A stretch of 35,337 bases of DNA from assembly GCF_013388945.1 (NCBI RefSeq), contig NZ_JACAEH010000027.1, positions 1-35,337 on the forward strand. The letters run 5' to 3'. The notes beneath the pieces are model-generated. The model had not been told where the DNA came from, searched no databases, and saw only the letters and a program-made list of their open reading frames with translations. This stretch comes from Nitrososphaera sp. Lineage in GTDB: Archaea > Thermoproteota > Nitrososphaeria > Nitrososphaerales > Nitrososphaeraceae. Position 1 is the stretch's first letter; every line of letters starts with the position of its first letter. The translations under genes were made by a program, and so were the position numbers. Of this stretch, positions 24,620 to 33,140 are shown one piece after another.

Positions 24620-24921
24620 TGGCAGGCTTGCTTGACTTCCTGCAGCTGAGCCACCATGGCTTCTGGTGGGAACTCTTCAGCCTTGCCAGTGCCGGTTTGG
24701 CCATAGCGCTGCTCGTCGTTGCTATCGTTGCCTACCGGAGGCACAGGCTGAGAAGGCTCCTCCCTCTTTCTATTGCTTTCAGTCTCTTTGCCGTGAAGGT
24801 CGGACTTCTGCATCTTGACAGTATCTATCCCATGCTGCAGGCGGAACTCGCAATTTCCTCTGTGGCAGCCGAGTTTGGCATGCTCTCAATGATATTTCTT
24901 GCAATGGTTAAAAAGTGGTGA
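24619..24921 (+). CDS. Small three-helix membrane protein paired with the regulator
   Basis: The 100-aa protein has three hydrophobic segments (FWWELFSLASAGLAIALLVVAIVAY, LLPLSIAFSLFAVKVGLL, AVAAEFGMLSMIFLAMV-like at the end) and a basic cytoplasmic loop RRHRLRRL. It starts at ATG 24619, sharing its A with the TGA stop of the regulator (TGATG); a TTG one codon earlier is also in frame. Regulator plus small membrane protein pairs are common in archaea (the haloarchaeal DUF7521 proteins are similar in layout), suggesting membrane signalling or sequestration of the regulator. The function is not established. It converges with the ADH gene. Confidence 0.72.
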   Translation: MAGLLDFLQLSHHGFWWELFSLASAGLAIALLVVAIVAYRRHRLRRLLPLSIAFSLFAVKVGLLHLDSIYPMLQAELAISSVAAEFGMLSMIFLAMVKKW

Positions 24922-24929
24922 AGAAAAAA

Positions 24930-25982
24930 TCAGGGGTTGATTACGGCCCTGCCCACTATTTTTCGCGCCTTCAGCTCCTCAAGCGCCGTATTTGCCTCGT
25001 CAAGTGTGAACCTGCGCGAGACTATAGACTGCACCTTGCCCTTCTTTGCAAGCTCGACAAGGTCCACAAGGTCTGCGTACTTGCCGGTGTAGGCGCCTGT
25101 CAGCGTAAAGGCGCGCAGGGGCACCAGTGGCAGATTGAGCTCCATCGAGCCTCCAAAGAGGCCGACCATTATCATCTTGCCGCGCTTTCTCAGCATGTTA
25201 AACGTGTTTGGCGCCGTCTTCGAGTTGTTGACAAAGTCGATGACTGCCTCTGCGCCAAGGCCCTTTGTCAGGTCCTTGACTGCCTGCACCGGATCGACAG
25301 AGCCAGAGTTGATGATGTTGTCAGCGCCTAGCTTTTTGGCTTCTTCAAGGTTCTTTTCGCCAATGTCGACCACTGCGACTCGCGCCTTTGTTATCGCCTT
25401 GGTGATCTGGACTGCCATCAGCCCAAGGCCGCCTGCGCCCACGATTACAAGCGTCTCGCCGTCTTTTACTGCCGCCTTTTTCACAGCCGTGTAAGCGGTA
25501 AGACCGGAGCATGCAAGCGACGCGGCCGCGCTTGGGTCAAAGTCTCCAAGTTTCACAAGGTACTTGAAGTTTGGCACAAGCGCGTATTCGCCGTAGCCCC
25601 CGTCCTGGTATACACCAAGCGACCTTGGCGCGTCGCAGAGGTTTTCCTCGCCGGCCCTGCACGCGGGGCACGAGCCCTCGCCTATCCACGGGTAGACAAG
25701 CACGCGCTCGCCCTTTTGAAAACCTTTTACAGAATCGCCAAGCTCGGCTATGGTGCCGGCTATTTCGTGACCGGGTGTCAGCGGGAATTTCACGCCGCGG
25801 TCTTCGACCTTCATGAATACGCCCTGCGGTCCTGCGTAGCCTCCCTCCCACAAGTGCAGGTCGCTGTGGCAGACGCCCGCGCTCTCTACTTTAACCAGTA
25901 CCTGGTCGCCCTTGGGCTTGGGCGTATCGATATTTTCAATTTTTAGTGGCTCATTCGTCTTTAGTATGCGCGCGACTTTCAT
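24930..25982 (-). CDS. Zinc-dependent medium-chain alcohol dehydrogenase
   Basis: The 350-aa MDR enzyme has catalytic-zinc residues in AGVCHSDLH and GHE, a structural zinc site of the Sulfolobus type (Glu then Cys-x2-Cys-x7-Cys in GEGSCPACRAGEENLC), and the NAD(P) fold motif GAGGLG. It interconverts an alcohol and an aldehyde. Thaumarchaeal homologues have been linked to semialdehyde reduction in the 3-hydroxypropionate/4-hydroxybutyrate cycle, which is a possible role here, not one the sequence proves. It marks the return to GC-richer core genes on the right side of the accessory block. Confidence 0.9.
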   Translation of the reverse strand: MKVARILKTNEPLKIENIDTPKPKGDQVLVKVESAGVCHSDLHLWEGGYAGPQGVFMKVEDRGVKFPLTPGHEIAGTIAELGDSVKGFQKGERVLVYPWIGEGSCPACRAGEENLCDAPRSLGVYQDGGYGEYALVPNFKYLVKLGDFDPSAAASLACSGLTAYTAVKKAAVKDGETLVIVGAGGLGLMAVQITKAITKARVAVVDIGEKNLEEAKKLGADNIINSGSVDPVQAVKDLTKGLGAEAVIDFVNNSKTAPNTFNMLRKRGKMIMVGLFGGSMELNLPLVPLRAFTLTGAYTGKYADLVDLVELAKKGKVQSIVSRRFTLDEANTALEELKARKIVGRAVINP

Positions 25983-26055
25983 GAGTTTGTCTTGCTAGGC
26001 AAGTAGTATTAAACTAAACGCATGAAACGCTTTAATTGCTAAAACGCACGTTTTT

Positions 26056-26427
26056 GTGGTGTTGAAAGGCGGTCCGGTCGCCTACGTCCTTGCGGCTATC
26101 AGCGTCGTCGGAGCCATCGCGATTCCTGCAGGGAACCCCATGTTCATCGACAGGGCAATCGCTGTCGAAGTGGCGTTTGTCGCCCTGACAGCCCTGACTT
26201 TTGCAGGCTACAAAAAGCAGCTGTACGCGTGCTTTCCGCTTGCCGCTCTTGTGATTGCAGGAAACTCGCTTGCGCCGCCGCATGTCGAGATAATGACCAC
26301 GTTTTCAAAGCCCTTCAACGCAGTCATCCTGATACTCGGCGGCTACATACTGCAAGGCCTGCTGGTTGCGTTTGCGGCCCTCGAGATAGCAAGAAACCGC
26401 AAGGCTATAAGGCAGGAAATAAGCTAG
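26056..26427 (+). CDS. Small multi-pass membrane protein, unknown function
   Basis: The 123-aa protein has about four hydrophobic segments (VAYVLAAISVVGAIAIPAG, AVEVAFVALTALTFAGY, ACFPLAALVIAGNSLAPP, AVILILGGYILQGLLVAFAAL) and a basic end. No family is recognised. The start is GTG 26056, with GTG 26059 and TTG 26062 as alternatives. Its TAG stop and the TAG stop of the convergent fumarase gene share the palindrome CTAG at 26424-26427. Confidence 0.7.
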   Translation: MVLKGGPVAYVLAAISVVGAIAIPAGNPMFIDRAIAVEVAFVALTALTFAGYKKQLYACFPLAALVIAGNSLAPPHVEIMTTFSKPFNAVILILGGYILQGLLVAFAALEIARNRKAIRQEIS

Positions 26428-27806
26428 GACCCGAGTATGCTCGACTTTGAAAGCGCCTTGTCCAGCTGAGCTTTGGTCATCAGCTTCTTTTCCAAGACCA
26501 GCTCGCGGATGCTCTTGTTTGTCTTGAGCGACTCTTTGTAGATTTCGGCGGCCTTCAGGTATCCGATATACGGGTTCAGCAATGTAACCAGCACAGGGCT
26601 CTTTTCAATGTAGGACTCGAGCCGCTCGCGGTTTGCCTTCAGGCCGTCTATCATGTGAGCCGAAAATATCGGCAGGAAATTTTTCAGCATGTCGGTAGAG
26701 TCAAGCACGCACTTTAGCATGCCAGGAAGCATGACGTTGAGCTCAAACTGCCCCGCCTGCGCCGCCATTGCTACAGAAACGTCGTTTCCAATCACGTTGA
26801 AGCAGACCATGTTGAGGCACTCTGCAAGCGACGGGTTGACCTTGCCCGGCATTATGGACGAGCCGGCGTGCACCGCCGGGATAAGAACTTCGGCAAAGCC
26901 GGCGGTAGGCCCGGACGCCATCAGCCTGAGGTCGTTTGCCATCTTTGTCAGCTCGATTGCAAGGTTGCGCAGGGCCGACGAGCAGTTTGCCACGTCGTGC
27001 TTGCTCTGGAGCGAGTAGAACATGTTAGGTGACGGCCTGAGGTCCAGCTTTGAGACTTCCGATAAATGCTTGATTGCAAGCTTGCGGTATCCTTTCGGCG
27101 TGTTTGCGCCGGTCCCAACCGCAGTGCCTCCGAGGCCGACCTCGCGCAGCTCGTCCATCGCCTCGCGCATCCTCTTTTGCGCCCGCTCTATGGAATACGC
27201 GTACTCTTCAAACTCGGCACCCAAAGTGACTGGTATTGCGTCCATAAGGTGCGTCCGGCCTATCTTGATGGCGCTCTGGAATTCCCTGGCTTTTTTGCGG
27301 AGCGACCTGACTAGTATAGTGACAGCGGCGTCGGTCTCGACCATGTTTGCCAGGATTGCGACGTGCATTGCAGTCGGGAAGGTGTCGTTTGACGACTGCG
27401 ACATGTTGACGTGGTCGTTTGGGCTGACGATGTCGTACTGCCCCTTCTTTTTGCCCATTATCTCAAGGGCCCTGTTTGCGATGACCTCGTTGGTGTTCAT
27501 GTTAAACGCCGTGCCGGCGCCCGAGTTTATCGCCTCAACCACGAACTGATCCAAGAGCTTTCCCTTCAGGATCTCGTCGCACGCCTTTACAATGGCGTCG
27601 GCCTTGCCGGCGTCAAGCGCGCCCAGCTCCTTGTTTGCAAGGGCTGCCGAGCGCTTTATCATGACAAAGGCCCTGACAAGGTTGACGTGTGCGCTCTGGC
27701 CCGTGACCTTGTACATCTTTTTTGCCCGGGACGCAAACGGCCCGTAGTATGCACTTGTTGGTACCTTTACCTCGCCAAGAGAGTCCTTGTCTATCCGAAA
27801 CGACAT
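26424..27806 (-). CDS. Class II fumarase / aspartate ammonia-lyase family enzyme
   Basis: The 460-aa protein of the fumarase/aspartase superfamily has the signature GSSIMPGKVNP and the substrate loop NDHVNMSQSSNDTFPTAMH. SQSSND and GKVNP favour fumarase (fumarate to malate), while NTPKGYRKLA, CFNVIGND and LLNPYIGY are closer to aspartate ammonia-lyase. Fumarase is preferred because the chemistry fits the TCA and 3HP/4HB cycles of ammonia-oxidising archaea, but the substrate is open. The ATG at 27806 has an AT-rich TATA-like region about 28 nt upstream. Confidence 0.88.
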   Translation of the reverse strand: MSFRIDKDSLGEVKVPTSAYYGPFASRAKKMYKVTGQSAHVNLVRAFVMIKRSAALANKELGALDAGKADAIVKACDEILKGKLLDQFVVEAINSGAGTAFNMNTNEVIANRALEIMGKKKGQYDIVSPNDHVNMSQSSNDTFPTAMHVAILANMVETDAAVTILVRSLRKKAREFQSAIKIGRTHLMDAIPVTLGAEFEEYAYSIERAQKRMREAMDELREVGLGGTAVGTGANTPKGYRKLAIKHLSEVSKLDLRPSPNMFYSLQSKHDVANCSSALRNLAIELTKMANDLRLMASGPTAGFAEVLIPAVHAGSSIMPGKVNPSLAECLNMVCFNVIGNDVSVAMAAQAGQFELNVMLPGMLKCVLDSTDMLKNFLPIFSAHMIDGLKANRERLESYIEKSPVLVTLLNPYIGYLKAAEIYKESLKTNKSIRELVLEKKLMTKAQLDKALSKSSILGS

Positions 27807-27846
27807 CGCAATTGCTGGTGCGGTCCGGCGGTAATAAATTAATCGA

Positions 27847-28239
27847 CTATGAGACCATCCTCGAGGCGACGAGGCGGTCTATCTCCCCTGCCTGTTCCTT
27901 CGTTATTTCAAGGCCGTGCAGGAGCGCAGGCCTTGTGGCTGCAAGGGGCGTGTCCTGAATTTTGATAGGCGGCAAAAAGCGCTCGACGCGCTCAAAGACT
28001 ATTTTCCCGTACCAGTTGTTCTGCAGGCAGAGCTCTTTTTCCTGCTCGTCCATCTCGCCAAGCTCGACTGTCTTTTCAAAGATGCCTGCGCCTATCAGGA
28101 CGTCTGCGTCTGTCTTGCTTGCAAAAAACAGCCTAGAGCCCTTTGCCCAGTCCCTGCGTATGCCCACGTACAGCTCGCGCCTTGTATAGAGGCGCCGCTC
28201 CTGGCCTTTTACGCGGAGCGCAAAGCTTGCCACGCCCAC
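27847..28239 (-). CDS. Conserved-looking hypothetical protein, possibly PUA-like fold
   Basis: The 130-aa protein is beta-rich in its first half (RRLYTRRELYVGIRRDWAKGSRLFFA, ADVLIGAGIFEKTVEL), with a layout resembling ASCH/EVE PUA-like domains, followed by helical sequence ending EITKEQAGEIDRLVAS. The fold suggestion is weak. The start is GTG 28239, with GTG 28233 as alternative. It lies between fumarase (40 nt downstream on the same strand) and divergent serA. Confidence 0.68.
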   Translation of the reverse strand: MGVASFALRVKGQERRLYTRRELYVGIRRDWAKGSRLFFASKTDADVLIGAGIFEKTVELGEMDEQEKELCLQNNWYGKIVFERVERFLPPIKIQDTPLAATRPALLHGLEITKEQAGEIDRLVASRMVS

Positions 28240-28307
28240 TGTTGCGGCGCCCCGACAATAAGCGTTTGCCGCAATAGATTATATTATCACCGTCATTCTC
28301 AACGCAC

Positions 28308-29237
28308 ATGCAGGCAAGCGGCAGAGTTCTCGTTTGCGACTCTATAGACCAGGCAGGCATAGACAGTATGAAGCGCGCCGGCCTGAACGTAGACTACAAG
28401 CCGGAGATAAAGGCAGACGAGCTTGTAAAGACGGTCAGGGACTATGACGTTATTGTCGTAAGGAGCAGGACCAAGGTCACAAAGGACGTCGTCGATGCTT
28501 CCAATGCAAAGATAATAGCGCGTGTGGGCGTCGGCCTTGACAACGTCGACACAAAGGCCGCAGAAGCTAAAAAGATCAGGGTGATAAACGCGCCCGAGGC
28601 CGCGTCAGTCGCGGTAGGCGAGCTTGCAATAGGGCTGATGATATCGCTTGCAAGGAGCATCCCGCGGGCCGACGCGGAGGCAAAGAAGGGCAACTGGATA
28701 AAGAAGGAGCTCATGGGCTCTCAGCTTTCAGGCAAGTACCTCGGCATCGTCGGCGTAGGGAACATCGGCAGGAACATAGGCAGGATGGCAAAGGCGCTGC
28801 GCATGAACCTGATAGGTTACGATCCGTACCCGATAAGCAAAGAGTTTGTCAGCGAGACCGGCATGATAGTGACAGACCTTGACACTCTTTTGGAAAGCGC
28901 CGACTTTGTCACGTGCCACGTGCCGTCGACCCCGGAGACAAAGCACATGTTCAACGCCGGGCGCCTTGCAAAAATGAAGTCGACTGCATTTCTGATAAAC
29001 ACCTCGAGGGGGGAGATAATCGACGAGAACGCGCTGTATGAAGCATTGAAATCTGGCAGGCTTGCCGGCGCCGCTCTTGACGTGTTTGAAGTCGAGCCTC
29101 CAACAAACAAGCAGCTGATCTCGCTTCCAAACGTGGTGTGCACGCCACACATTGGCGCGCAGACAAAGGAAGCCCAGGAGCTTGCGTCGACTGTGATTGC
29201 GGAGAAGATAATCCAGATCCTGCGTGGCGTAATATAG
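28308..29237 (+). CDS. serA: D-3-phosphoglycerate dehydrogenase
   Basis: SerA oxidises 3-phosphoglycerate to 3-phosphohydroxypyruvate, the first step of serine synthesis. The 309-aa protein has the Rossmann motif GVGNIG, the D-2-hydroxyacid dehydrogenase active-site set (INTSRGEIIDE with Arg, DVFEVEP with Glu, TPHIGAQT with His), and no C-terminal ACT domain, so allosteric serine inhibition is unlikely. An ATTATATTAT box about 25-30 nt upstream fits a leaderless mRNA starting at ATG 28308. The L15e gene follows 34 nt later with its own TATA-like box. Confidence 0.92.
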   Translation: MQASGRVLVCDSIDQAGIDSMKRAGLNVDYKPEIKADELVKTVRDYDVIVVRSRTKVTKDVVDASNAKIIARVGVGLDNVDTKAAEAKKIRVINAPEAASVAVGELAIGLMISLARSIPRADAEAKKGNWIKKELMGSQLSGKYLGIVGVGNIGRNIGRMAKALRMNLIGYDPYPISKEFVSETGMIVTDLDTLLESADFVTCHVPSTPETKHMFNAGRLAKMKSTAFLINTSRGEIIDENALYEALKSGRLAGAALDVFEVEPPTNKQLISLPNVVCTPHIGAQTKEAQELASTVIAEKIIQILRGVI

Positions 29238-29271
29238 ATTATAAAGGGCTGTAAAACAGGAGAGTGGTATA

Positions 29272-29730
29272 ATGCACAGCTACATGGCCCAGACTTGGAC
29301 CCGTATGTGGAAGCAGAACGCAGAGGAGCTAAAGTCAAAGGCCATCGCATGGAGAAAAGAGCCCACGATAAACAGGATTGAAAGGCCCAGCAGGATTGAC
29401 AGGGCCCGCCGCCTGGGATACAAGGCAAAGCAGGGCATTGTAGTCGTGCGCATCAGGGTCGGCAGGGGCGGCATGCGCAAGCAGAGGCCGGTAGCAGGCA
29501 GGAGGCCCAAGCACCTTGGCGTCGTGCACATCAAGCAGGGCATCAGCATGCGCAAGGTGGCAGAGCGCAGGGTTTCCGAGAAGTTCCCCAACCTGGAGGT
29601 CATGGGCTCGTACTACCTTCACAAGGACGGCACGAACCTCTGGTACGAGGTTATTCTGGCAGACCCGAGCCACCCAGCGATATCGAAAGACCGCGAGATG
29701 AGGGGCCGGCTCAAGGCGTTTGCAAAGTAG
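29272..29730 (+). CDS. rpl15e: Large-subunit ribosomal protein L15e
   Basis: The 152-aa basic protein has the L15e features RRLGYKAKQGIVVVRIRVGRGG, KHLGVVHIKQGISMR, the core NLEVMGSYYLHKDG, and YEVILADPSHPAI. L15e is an archaeal/eukaryotic 50S/60S protein binding 23S/28S rRNA, with no bacterial homologue. The start is ATG 29272 (MHSYMAQTW); an internal ATG at 29284 is an alternative. The TATA-like box GATTATAAAG is about 25-34 nt upstream. Confidence 0.95.
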   Translation: MHSYMAQTWTRMWKQNAEELKSKAIAWRKEPTINRIERPSRIDRARRLGYKAKQGIVVVRIRVGRGGMRKQRPVAGRRPKHLGVVHIKQGISMRKVAERRVSEKFPNLEVMGSYYLHKDGTNLWYEVILADPSHPAISKDREMRGRLKAFAK

Positions 29731-29800
29731 TCGTTGTCTCGTTTTGCACTGCAGGATCTACAGGATAACTTATTTACAGAGAATTTACCTGTATTGAGCT

Positions 29801-30313
29801 ATGAAGGTGTTCGTATTCGTGCTTGTGGCGATGCTTGCCTCGGCCGCGCTTTTGCAGCCAGCGTTTGCAGAAGGGATGCGGCAGGCTTCAAGTGGCAACT
29901 CCCTTGACATACTCGTGGAGCCGCGGTGGGACCAGGATCGCATGGCAGACCTCAAGTTCTCGTTTCTGCAGCCCGGCACCGACACCATACAGGTGCACGT
30001 AGACTTTGACGTAAAAGTGGTGGATAGCGGCGGAAACCAGGTGTTCAGCGCCGCGGGGCTTTTGGGATTTCCTACTTTGCACACCGCAGAGGGTGTGGTA
30101 GAGATACCGTACAGGTTTGAAGAGGATGGCAGCTACACGCTGGTCGTGGATGTCACGGGCATACAGTTTGCCCCCATAGCTCAGGAGACTGCCGAGTTTT
30201 CAGTCAACGTAACGCCAGAGTTCCCGGCTGGCGCGATGGCAGCAACAGTGGCAGCGGTTGCCGGCGCCATATCGGCTGCGAGGCTGAAGAGGCTTTTGCC
30301 GAGTCACTTGTAG
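29801..30313 (+). CDS. Small secreted protein with PEF-type C-terminal tail
   Basis: The 170-aa protein has a signal peptide (KVFVFVLVAMLASAALLQPAFA), a beta-sandwich-like domain of about 110 residues, and a C-terminal VTPEFPAG followed by a hydrophobic helix (AMAATVAAVAGAISA) and basic residues (RLKRLL). The tail is the PEF archaeosortase-type anchor also seen on the protein at 22964. The domain patterns VHVDFDVKVVDSGGNQVF and YTLVVDVTGIQF resemble the C-terminal part of that protein, suggesting a shared family. It overlaps the end of the convergent methyltransferase gene by 10 nt. Confidence 0.8.
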   Translation: MKVFVFVLVAMLASAALLQPAFAEGMRQASSGNSLDILVEPRWDQDRMADLKFSFLQPGTDTIQVHVDFDVKVVDSGGNQVFSAAGLLGFPTLHTAEGVVEIPYRFEEDGSYTLVVDVTGIQFAPIAQETAEFSVNVTPEFPAGAMAATVAAVAGAISAARLKRLLPSHL

Positions 30314-31329
30314 CCAATCGCGATTTGCGCCGGGCCTGCAAGGGTCCTCTTTTCGATGTTTTTGAATCCGGCCTTTTTCAGCATCTCTGAAATCTCGGCA
30401 AACGAGTAGTTCCGCCCGCCGTTTGTCTCGATTATCATGTTCATGCCCATCATGGCAGAAGGAACTGGGCCGGTCTTGTCGTCGTTTAGCATCCACTCGC
30501 TGATTATCACGGCCCCTCCCGGGTTGAGGCTTGCGTAGATCTTTTTCAGCAAGGTGACGTCCTTTTCCTCGTCATAGTCGTGGATGATGTGCGACAGAAA
30601 CGCCACGTCGTGCCCCTTTGGTATGTCCTGTTTCCAGAAATCAAGCTGCGTGGTCTTGACCCTGCCGGACAGGCCGTACTTGGCGATGTAGCCTTCGGCG
30701 ACCTTGCACACCGGCGCAAGGGCGGCCACGGTAGCTGTCATGTTCGGGTACTCTTTGGCGACTTGCAGCGAGTACGCGCCCGAGCCACCGCCGATGTCTA
30801 TCATGCTCTTGTATTTTGTAAAGTCAAACGCCTTTGCTAGCGCCATTGCCGGCCCTATGCTGATTCCGTGCATCGCGTGGGTGAACTTTTGTATCGCCTC
30901 TATGCCCTGCTCGTTCTTGGCGTCGTTGAAGAGGCTCTCCGCGTCGCCTCCCTTCTTTACCTCTACCGGCTTGTTGTTTGCAAGCGACCACGAAAGGCTG
31001 TCCCAGCCCTTGTAGAGCCGCTCGTCGGCCATCCTGACAAAGTCGCCCATGTACGCCGGGCTCTTCTTTGAGAGGAACGCGGCTGCGACCGGAGAGTTTG
31101 AGAACCTGCCGTTTTTTGCCTCAAGAAGCCCGACTGAGGCAAGCGCTGACGCAAAGACCTGCGCGGGCCGGCTCTCCAGCTTCAAGACCTGCCCGAACTC
31201 TTGCGCAGTGACCTGCCTGCCGTCAATCTTTGTAAAGACGTCCATCTCTACTGCGGCCATCAGGGTCTTTGAAGCAAAAAAGCCCGTGAGCATCTGGAAC
31301 ACCGGATCCGGAGAAACTTGACCTGACAT
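30304..31329 (-). CDS. SAM-dependent O-methyltransferase (plant COMT/hydroxyindole type)
   Basis: The 341-aa protein has an N-terminal winged-helix dimerisation domain (TLMAAVEMDVFTKID, then RPAQVFASALASVGLLEAKNG) and a class I methyltransferase domain with MIDIGGGSGAYS and the partner motif LSHIIHDYDEEKDVTLL ahead of LNPGGAVIISE. The catalytic histidine usual in plant enzymes is plausibly the His in SHIIHD. The substrate is unknown. It starts at ATG 31329 and converges with the secreted PEF protein gene. Confidence 0.88.
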   Translation of the reverse strand: MSGQVSPDPVFQMLTGFFASKTLMAAVEMDVFTKIDGRQVTAQEFGQVLKLESRPAQVFASALASVGLLEAKNGRFSNSPVAAAFLSKKSPAYMGDFVRMADERLYKGWDSLSWSLANNKPVEVKKGGDAESLFNDAKNEQGIEAIQKFTHAMHGISIGPAMALAKAFDFTKYKSMIDIGGGSGAYSLQVAKEYPNMTATVAALAPVCKVAEGYIAKYGLSGRVKTTQLDFWKQDIPKGHDVAFLSHIIHDYDEEKDVTLLKKIYASLNPGGAVIISEWMLNDDKTGPVPSAMMGMNMIIETNGGRNYSFAEISEMLKKAGFKNIEKRTLAGPAQIAIGYK

Positions 31330-31379
31330 GCTGTGGGGTTAAGGGTGTACCATATCTAAGATTTACTGTAAGGCACGAG

Positions 31380-31766
31380 CTACGCCGCGGCTTTGCGGGC
31401 GGACTCGATTATCTTGGCGACTTCGGAAGCAGGCGTCTCCTTGTCCATCGTTATGTAATAGATGTTGTCGACGTCGGCAAGGGTCAGTATCTTGACCCTC
31501 TCGTTCTCCGTCAGCGTGTATTCCGTCCTGCCTATTGACTTTTCAAAGCTCCTGCGCATCTGGCTCCTGGCTGCCTCGATAAAGTACTCGCTCTTTGCCT
31601 CCTCCGGCTTTAGCAGCGGGACGACTCCCTTGCGGAGAGACCCTGCCAGAGTCCGGCCAAACTTGTTCACAATGCCGGCGTAGCGGATGCGGGGCGATAT
31701 GCCAAGTATGCTGTTGCATTTTTCCTTGTACCTGGCGGTATTGGGATCGGCGTGTGGTCGAGACAT
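31380..31766 (-). CDS. DUF6659-like thaumarchaeal protein
   Basis: The 128-aa protein has the layout CNSILGISPRIRYAGIVNKFG, then KGVVPLLKPEEAKSEYFIEAARSQMRRSFEKSIGR and YTLTENERVKILTLADVDNIYYITMD. I recognise this as the DUF6659 type, abundant in ammonia-oxidising archaea and of unknown function (possibly Roadblock-like sensing). It lies 50 nt upstream of the methyltransferase gene in the same direction and 92 nt from the nirK stop. Confidence 0.78.
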   Translation of the reverse strand: MSRPHADPNTARYKEKCNSILGISPRIRYAGIVNKFGRTLAGSLRKGVVPLLKPEEAKSEYFIEAARSQMRRSFEKSIGRTEYTLTENERVKILTLADVDNIYYITMDKETPASEVAKIIESARKAAA

Positions 31767-31857
31767 CGCACTAGTTTACAGCTTCAAGTATATGAAATCT
31801 TTGAAATGGAAGAAAAAGGAAAAAGATGTGGGCATTTAGCCCATCATCGATTTTCTA

Positions 31858-32913
31858 TCAGGCTTCAGGAGCCAAGGAAACCATTGTGCCTTCTGGGTGA
31901 TCATCGTCTGTGGAGTCCTCCGACGAGACGACTACAAACGCGGCGCCCTTCAGCACGTGGCTCATGTTGTGGTCGACGCCCACGAAGGTTCCTGCGGGGA
32001 ATGTGGCTTCGACAACAGTCGAGGAGCCTGGAGGTATGGTCCAAGTCTCGTCCTGGAGTATCTGCCTGCCAAGGAAGTTGCCCTTGACGTTGCCATCCCT
32101 TACGTCGATCATTCCATTAATGAAGTGGAATCCGACGTAGCCGTTAGGACCTGGGTTGACGATGTACCATCTTGTAAGCTCGCCCGGCTTGACCTTGAAG
32201 ACCTGCGCGTCAGGGTTCAGAGGTACCTGTGTCGATACTCCGATCCCCGGCACGTACTTGTGTGCCATGCCGTTGGTCAGGACCAGATCTGGGTCGTCAG
32301 CCAGAAGCTTACCTACGTCAAAGCTTCCTGTCACGCCTTCAGTGCCTGCGAAGAGGCCCTTGTCAGCGCCGTTGTAGATCTCACCGAAAACCATGTAGAA
32401 CTCTTTTGCTGGAGCTTCTCTCACTGGCTTCACTATGATGCCACCGTACATGCCGTTGGCAATGTGCTCCCATACGCCAAAGAGGCCGTCAGCGCCGCAG
32501 TGGTACAGGAATGAGCCAGCAGTGTTTGCATGAAGTGTCCATGTCTTTGTCTCGCCTGGTCCTACGTTGCCAGAGAGTGCGTCGCCAATGCCTGCGTGGA
32601 AGTCGAGGCTGTGTATGGTGGTGCCCTCATTTACAAGGGTGATTTCGATTTCATCACCAACGTTGGCTACGACTGGCGGTGCAGGGATTGTACCGTTGAA
32701 GACCATTGCGTTGTACATGATGCCACCTGGATGCAGAGGATTGTCTGGAGCCACTTGGACTTCCATCTCGTCTGCTACCAAGGTGACATGCCTTGTCACG
32801 CCGGTGTGATCAGCTTGCGCTGACTGGAGCGGGGAGCCATTGAACAGGGGGCTGAAAACAAGACCCACTACAAGAATACCGGCGGCGATACCAGCTATGA
32901 TCGCCTTGTTCAT
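31858..32913 (-). CDS. nirK: Copper-containing nitrite reductase, thaumarchaeal NirK
   Basis: The 351-aa exported two-cupredoxin-domain enzyme has an N-terminal membrane/signal helix (AIIAGIAAGILVVGLVFSPLF). Type 1 copper ligands are His101, Cys129, His140 and Met145; type 2 ligands are His106, His128 and His305. The catalytic pair is Asp104 (HSLDFHAG) and His253 (GFHFING). This is the full set of a nitrite-to-NO reductase. In ammonia-oxidising archaea NirK is among the most abundant proteins and is thought to supply NO for ammonia oxidation. A TATA box about 29 nt before ATG suggests a leaderless mRNA. No copy of the shared operator lies upstream. Confidence 0.93.
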   Translation of the reverse strand: MNKAIIAGIAAGILVVGLVFSPLFNGSPLQSAQADHTGVTRHVTLVADEMEVQVAPDNPLHPGGIMYNAMVFNGTIPAPPVVANVGDEIEITLVNEGTTIHSLDFHAGIGDALSGNVGPGETKTWTLHANTAGSFLYHCGADGLFGVWEHIANGMYGGIIVKPVREAPAKEFYMVFGEIYNGADKGLFAGTEGVTGSFDVGKLLADDPDLVLTNGMAHKYVPGIGVSTQVPLNPDAQVFKVKPGELTRWYIVNPGPNGYVGFHFINGMIDVRDGNVKGNFLGRQILQDETWTIPPGSSTVVEATFPAGTFVGVDHNMSHVLKGAAFVVVSSEDSTDDDHPEGTMVSLAPEA

Positions 32914-32934
32914 TAGGCTACGTCAAACTATGAC

Positions 32935-32951
32935 AACTATATATGTCTTAT
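32935..32951 (-). promoter_or_regulatory. nirK TATA box
   Basis: AAGACATATATAGTTG on the reverse strand is a strong TATA element centred about 29 nt upstream of the nirK ATG. A small inverted repeat GTCA-N5-TGAC (32922-32934) covers the expected transcription start. The rest of the 242-nt gap up to the Lrp gene holds no gene I can support. Confidence 0.6.
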
Positions 32952-33140
32952 ACTGGACATTCATTTCGAATAGTTTTATGTCATTTTTTACGCTCAAGAT
33001 GATTCATTTTTGCCGATAACGGGATGCGTGACACCTCTTACGCGCCGTGCGACATACTGCATTTTTGTGTATTATAGGGCAACACTATAGATCAGGTCTT
33101 AACAAGGCCTAATGTACAAGCTAGTGTCCATGAAAGGTGC

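Noticed and set aside
4050-24930. Block inserted at tRNA-Tyr as an integrative element
   Set aside because: The aldehyde dehydrogenase separates the tRNA from the block; no second copy of the tRNA 3' end was seen near 24.9 kb and no integrase is present.
33109-33124. TGTACAAGCTAG as an operator copy near lysM
   Set aside because: Only part of one half matches, the spacing is wrong, and it lies downstream of lysM, not in a promoter.
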